DNA of 64,000 bases from Daucus carota subsp. sativus (taxonomy: Eukaryota; Streptophyta; Magnoliopsida; Apiales; Apiaceae), in the NCBI RefSeq assembly GCF_001625215.2, contig NC_030381.2:56070714-56134713 (forward strand), read 5' to 3'. How positions within the stretch are numbered: the first letter of the stretch is position 1; each line of letters begins with the position of its first letter. Made by a program: the position numbers and the translations under genes. Positions 58,969-64,000 of this stretch are shown here, in pieces. The notes under the pieces are model-generated. The model did no database searches, had not been told where the DNA came from, and was given only the letters and a program-made list of their open reading frames with translations.

Positions 58969-60126
58969 CTATAAATGAATAATCAGATACTCACAATTAT
59001 AATAATAATTATTATTAAAGCAAAAAAACAGAAATAGCAAGGGGATGGAGGATTACACAAGTTGAATGTGTATGATGATTACTAATCCCACTGCAGCAGA
59101 TGCGAATACTTGCAATTCTATTAAAACTTGCCCAACTTGGTATTGTTTTTGAACAATATGATGATGAAAGTTGCTTTAACATCACCCCCTTTCTCCCACA
59201 CTCCTCCTCTGGGACTCCTCGCTACCAAATTCCAGTTTTATTGCCACTTCTGCCCCCACCTTCATTTTTACTTGCTATTTTCCAAATTACTCCCTCCCTC
59301 ACCTCCGTACCAAAATAGTTGTCACATTTTTATTTTTATTGGTCAAATTGTTTTGACCAAAAATTATAAGTCAATCACTTATTATTTTAAAAAATTAAAA
59401 GTTATATTTTAAAGTAGATTAAAAGTTATTTCTGATGACATATTTTTTTTATTTTGTCAATTGATAAAATATTAATAAATTTTAGTCAAACTTTGGTCAA
59501 TTTGACCGGCACAAAACCAAATGTGACAATTATTTTGTGATGGAGGGAGTATAATATTAATTGTGATCTTTCCGGGGTTCATGTTAAGCACTTTTTTTAT
59601 ATATAAAATTGTTATTTATTGAGATTTTTGTATATAGTGGGATTGTTATTATTATTAGTGAGAATTAGTGTATCTTAGAAAATATGTTATAATAATTTGT
59701 TATAACTCGTATAATTATAGGAGTGATATGTCATTTTTTACAGTAATCTGGATTTATAAAAGATTTTGTAAATTAGCCAAAAGGAAGCATATAAATTCGA
59801 ACAAATAAGATTACAGTATGATTAGAAATTATTATTTGTTAAGACTGTTATGAGTAAAATATATATTATTTCAACATGGTAATAAATAACCTGTAATTTT
59901 ACTGCATATTTTCAGGGAGGGGTAAAATACAACAAATATCAAGTATAATTATAAATAAGAATTTTGTATCATTTGATTGATTAAATTTATACATATTATT
60001 TATGGCTTAATTTATATATATGTCATATAAGTTTTTAGCCAAGTATTTTGCCGAACTAGAAATGCTCTTGTAAGATTATAACATCTATTATTAACCGGCC
60101 CCTCCTTGAAAGTAACGATAAATAAA
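58969..60126. other. FHIT promoter region with one MITE
   Basis: No further gene is seen. An open frame at 59100-59412 overlaps the MITE and has no motif. Confidence 0.4.
59290..59552. mobile_element. CTCCCTCC-type MITE
   Basis: It runs from actccctccctcacctccgta to ttttgtgatggagggagta. Inner aaaatagttgtcacattttt and aaatgtgacaattattttg are inverted. Confidence 0.75.
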
Positions 60127-61249
60127 AGAGCTTACTGCACTTTGCAACCCTCTACTTTCCTCGAAAAACACTTTGGTACATAGACTTCTAAACGTGTCAG
60201 TTCGCCCTCCAAACTTCTAATCCGTTAGCAGTTTGCCCCATTCCGTTAAATTTTCCGTTAACTTTGATGTTAAAAATAGTTTACAGCAGTTTGCACCCCT
60301 AACTTTATATTTCGTTTTAGTTTGCATCCTTGAAACACTTTTTCATTAAAATCAATCATATTTCATTAAAAACAGAATCAAGTATATTTTAATTTAATAG
60401 TTTGTATCTATAAAAAGAATTTTTATAATACAATAATATTAAAAAAATAATATGCTTAAGTTTGCTAATTAACTAATTGAATAACTGAGCAAAATATTTG
60501 AAGCAAAAAATCGTCACTAAAAGTACGAAATAAAGACTAAACTTTATTTTATTATATTATTTGACAATGCAGACTAAAATTTATCTGTTCTAATACTTTT
60601 CGGATGAGCCAGAGTCAAACCTGGGGTCTTCCGGGACAACAGAGGATAAACCCACCACTTGAGTCACTAAAAAGACGATTTGAGAAAATGTACACGAGAC
60701 TACAATTAGATAACTCAAGTGGTGGGTTTATCCTCTGATGTCCCGGGAGACCCCAGGTTCAACTCTGGCTCATCCGAAAAGTATTAGAACAGATAAATTT
60801 CAGTCTGCATTGTCAAATAATATAATAAAATAAAGTTTAGTCTTTATTTCGTACTTTTAGTGACGATTTTTTGCTTCAAATATTTTGCCAGTTATTCAAT
60901 TAGTTAATTAGCAAACTTAAGCATATTATTTTTTTGATATTATTGTATTATAAAAATTCTTTTTATAGATACAAACTATTAAATTAAAATATACTTGATT
61001 CTGTTTTTAACGAAATATGATTGATTTTAATGAAAAAGTGTTTCAAGGATGCAAACTAAAACGAAATATAAAGTTAGGGGTGCAAACTGCTGTAAACTAT
61101 TTTTAACATTAAAGTTAATGGAAAATTTAACGGAATGGGGCAAACTGCTAACGGATTAGAAGTTTGGAGGGCGAACTGACACGTTTAGAAGTCTATGTAC
61201 CAAAGTGTTTTTCGAGCAAAGTAGAGGGTTGCAAAGTGCAGTAAGCTCT
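60127..61249. mobile_element. 1.1-kb fold-back element with tRNA-like boxes in each arm
   Basis: Two arms of about 540 bp are near-perfect inverted copies (60127-60664 and 60710-61249), separated by about 45 bp. The outer ends are agagcttactgcactttgca and tgcaaagtgcagtaagctct, and the flanks share AAATAAA. Near the centre each arm contains ataactcaagtggtggg (A-box-like) and, about 45 bases later, aggttcaactctggc (B-box-like). No protein is encoded. Confidence 0.8.
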
Positions 61250-61457
61250 AAATAAAATGATGAAAGACGAAGTTCAGTAAAAAAAAAAGAGAAAAAAATG
61301 TCACAGGCAAGTGATATACTAGCAATAGCAAGAGAAGCTTCGTTTATAAGTTTAACCTAAAATTTTGTGCATAATATTTGATATACAGTTCTGAAGCGAA
61401 AAACAGCTATGCTTGTCCAAGTTTACCATGCACATTTCAATTATGTACATTTGAACC

Positions 61458-61683
61458 TAGGGATGGCAAAATAATCCGATCCGACGGATACCCGATCCGA
61501 AACCCGAATTTTTGGATATACCGAACCCGAATTTTTGGATTTGGATTTGGATATGGATTTGATTTTTGTACCCGAAATTTTTTGGATTTGGATATGGATA
61601 TGACCTCTACCGATCCGAAACCCGATCCGAAACCCGAAATCCTATCCGAACCCGATCCGAACCCGAAACCCGAAAAAACCCCG

Positions 61684-61742
<59 letters not shown>

Positions 61743-62228
61743 ATAATTTAATATGAATGCGTGTGTGTGTCTATATATATAACATATTTATATTTAATTA
61801 TTTGGATGAATGTAATATAATACTCTCAATATCAATAGACTAGGTTAAAGGAATAAGGGTTTCTATTTAAGACAAATACTTCATTAATAATATATTGTAT
61901 AAAATATATTGTATATTGGTAATAATGAAAATTAATATGGTTTAAGTTTATATTATTCTAATTTAAACCAATAGAATCCAATCCAATAATCTTAATTTTG
62001 AAAAAAAATACTTAATTATCATAGTTCAGACAGGTTTATAATTTTTATTTTTTTTTAAAGATATCCGGTTGAAACCCGAATCCGATCCGAAACCCGAAAA
62101 AACCCGACGGATTGGATTTGGATTTTACATTTTAATATCCAAACCCGAACCCGATCCGATCCGAAATATAACGGATTGGATATGGATTTCATGAAACCCG
62201 ACCCGATCCGACCCGATTGCCATCCCTA
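61458..62228. mobile_element. 771-bp hAT-type element with perfect 8-bp duplication
   Basis: Ends TAGGGATGGCAA and TTGCCATCCCTA are inverted. The 8-bp duplication TTTGAACC is perfect (61450-61457 and 62229-62236). The interior has many gatccgaaacccga repeats and an (AT)n run. Confidence 0.85.
61687..61738. repeat. (AT)n microsatellite
   Basis: About 25 AT units inside the hAT element. Confidence 0.95.
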
Positions 62229-62236
62229 TTTGAACC

Positions 62237-62690
62237 AGATCTAGCATGTCAAGAAAGGATTTATCCACACAAATTTGATTTTTAAGGCTTAAAAACCTTA
62301 TAACAGTACTCGACTACAAATTATTGAAATATAAAATTAATAAAAATAAAATAAGAAAGGTCGTGCCCACGGAAATATACCCTTCTTCTATAAAAACTAC
62401 TGAAATATAAACTAATAAAAGGAAAATAAGAAAAATTGAAGGAACCCGGAAATGGACCCAAAACAGGGGCAAGACAATTAGACAAATCCGGAGACTTGAT
62501 AAAATTTTATTGGATGCCGAATTGATTTAATGATAACCTGACAAGTGATGTCATATAGGAAGCAGTCGATGACATATAAGTGTGATTTGTCTTGCTTTGT
62601 ATATTAATTTTAGTGATATAGACTCTGGAAAAAAAAACATAATATGTATATATAACAAGCTTAATGCAGTCATCTGTGTTCCAGAAACAT
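62237..62690. other. No gene seen
   Basis: AT-rich sequence with two copies of a short actactgaaatataaa-like phrase and nothing else recognised. Confidence 0.4.
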
Positions 62691-62885
62691 GGAAAGATCA
62701 AGTCTTGAATATACAAGCAATAACTACACTCAAGGGAAGGGTAGAACAAAGGCTTTTCCTGGTAATAGTCTGTGGAATCAGTATTTCCACATCGACAACA
62801 ATCCCACTGGAACTGCGCAGACATACTTACAGTTCACTTCAGTTCCCTGCATGCTTTGTGACAACAAATTGCGCCCTGTTCAATA
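62691..62885 (+). CDS. Small unassigned open frame
   Basis: An ATG-started frame of 64 residues (MERSSLEYTSNNYTQGKG...TSVPCMLCDNKLRPVQ) with a balanced amino-acid composition and a C-x2-C pair. It has no known family, no splice context and lies in what may be the 3' region of the RING gene. It may be chance or a gene fragment. Confidence 0.2.
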
Positions 62886-63076
62886 ATTATCAGAAAGCTG
62901 TCGCTTCACATACATCTACTATACGAAGAGAACTCAGCATTTCAAGAAGCTTTGCCAAAATTAATTAATTAGGAAGCAATCAAATTCAGCTTATACTGGT
63001 CAGTTGGGTCAGACGACATGATAAACCACATCATATATAAAACGCTGCCGTCCATATCAACGATATCAACTAGAAG

Positions 63077-63182
63077 CTAAAATAACTGGAAAAGAAGACT
63101 TGTAGATCCATCTCCATATGATTTTATATCAGCTGGTCTGACCAGAGCCCTGCATAAAGGGCATGTCCTTTCCCTCTCAAAC
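63077..63182 (-). CDS. Last exon of an RNFT-like RING E3 ligase, partial
   Basis: After the acceptor (ttgcag, 63183-63188) the minus strand reads [19 protein letters not shown] then [15 protein letters not shown] and stop. CPLC is the last metal pair of a RING. The tail with DG-x-TS near the C-terminus matches multi-span RING proteins of the RNFT1/RNFT2 type and, from memory, Arabidopsis At5g01960. These are endoplasmic-reticulum membrane ubiquitin ligases. The preceding exon with the rest of the RING was not found before the window end, so it must lie beyond 64000 or be well separated. Confidence 0.65.
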
Positions 63183-63188
63183 CTGCAA

Positions 63189-63940
63189 TTATACATAAAA
63201 ACAACCAATATGGTAGACATTAAATAAACGCAGTATCAAAATATATATGCCAAAATACAAAGTTAACAAGAGAACCAGGACACGACAAGGAGCGTTGAAA
63301 CATGAACTAAAAGGAGGGTACATAAGTTAAATACTTCATACTTCGAGAAGAAATTTGCAACCCAAGCAACAATGGCCTAATAAATGCCTAAAGAGTGATG
63401 CTTTCAAGACACAAAAAATTATATTCAAACAAGCGCGTTTTTAGTTCAGAAATACAGCTAGATGCCAAGATTCGAGCTTACCTAAACAAAAGAAACAATA
63501 TGTTAACCGGCAAAAAAATAAGTGTCCTAAAAGTTAGGGACAAGTCACTCGAAGAAAACAATCAATTCTAGGATCTAAAATTGGTGCATAAGGTTAACCA
63601 GTGGTCTACTTATTCTAGTGGCAGCTCTGATACAGTTGGTTTGCCAAGATAAAAATAAATCATCTTAAAGGCCATGTATGTAACTCTAACATCATGTCAA
63701 AAAACATTTATTTACCATAACCATATAGATGAATCATATAATGCTACCGAGTAGTTTAAATCTCTTACAAGTGTCTAGAAAATTTCAAAAAATTAAAAAA
63801 ATGGATATCCTCAAAAGTAACATTGTACTGTTGACTATTGCCGATTGTGCCATTGCATTTTGCTTTTAAGTTGTTTTATCTTGTACTTGTAGTTTCGCAT
63901 GTATATCTTATTGTACCCTTCCGATCTTCAAACATTAGGG
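63189..63940. other. Probable intron of the RING gene
   Basis: AT-rich; no coding block was recognised. Confidence 0.4.
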
Positions 63941-64000
63941 TAATACTCCCTCCGTCCCTCTCATTTCTTTACAGTTACTATTTTGGGATGTCCCTCTCAT
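63941..64000. mobile_element. CTCCCTCCGTCCC-type MITE, cut by the window end
   Basis: The left end tactccctccgtccctctc is followed by atttctttacagttactatt, the same start as a sequence near 40520. Confidence 0.7.

Overview
The window is nuclear DNA of a flowering plant. It is AT-rich, its genes are split by GT-AG introns, and the gene set is plant-specific: a Casparian-strip-integrity-factor peptide, a group S1 bZIP with a sucrose-control upstream ORF, a WPP-domain-associated protein and plant-type PEX13. Small transposons are abundant. A dicot is likely; no sequence here fixes the family or species.

Layout. 0.2-3.5 kb (minus): a gene joining a DUF6598-like domain to a SKP1-like domain, running off the left edge. 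3.6-16.9 kb: transposon-rich ground. Its centrepiece is a 4.4-kb Helitron (5908-10299) carrying broken copies of AGO1 and DNA ligase 1; further on are a second Helitron end, an RRM relic, two members of an uncatalogued polyadenylated retroposon family with target-site duplications, and hAT-type elements. 17.1-19.7 kb (plus): an intact PP2C phosphatase. 20.25-20.77 kb (minus): a two-exon CIF-type peptide precursor. 21.7-25 kb: the tail of an unrecognised minus-strand gene and a tRNA-Ser-like relic. 25.2-25.8 kb (minus): an S1 bZIP with its uORF. 26.6-29.5 kb (plus): WPP-domain-associated protein. 30.1-33.1 kb (minus): PEX13. 34.5-39.0 kb (minus): the RNF113/CWC24 splicing factor. 42.0-54.1 kb (minus): a 20-exon RecQ helicase. 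54.9-59.0 kb (minus): FHIT-type dinucleoside triphosphatase. 60.1-62.2 kb: a 1.1-kb fold-back element and a hAT element. 63.1 kb (minus): last exon of an RNFT-like RING E3.

The genes are unrelated housekeeping and signalling loci, not a cluster. Exon models were built by hand from splice sites, frame and family conservation. The coding lengths of the PP2C (283 aa), CIF (85 aa), WAP (872 aa), PEX13 (307 aa), CWC24 (327 aa) and RecQ (896 aa) models all close in frame without internal stops. The observations most worth following are the DUF6598/SKP1 fusion, the CIF-like precursor, the Helitron with AGO1 and LIG1 pieces, the retroposon family, the fold-back element with Pol III-like boxes, the frame break in the bZIP tail, and the missing AG at a FHIT splice acceptor.
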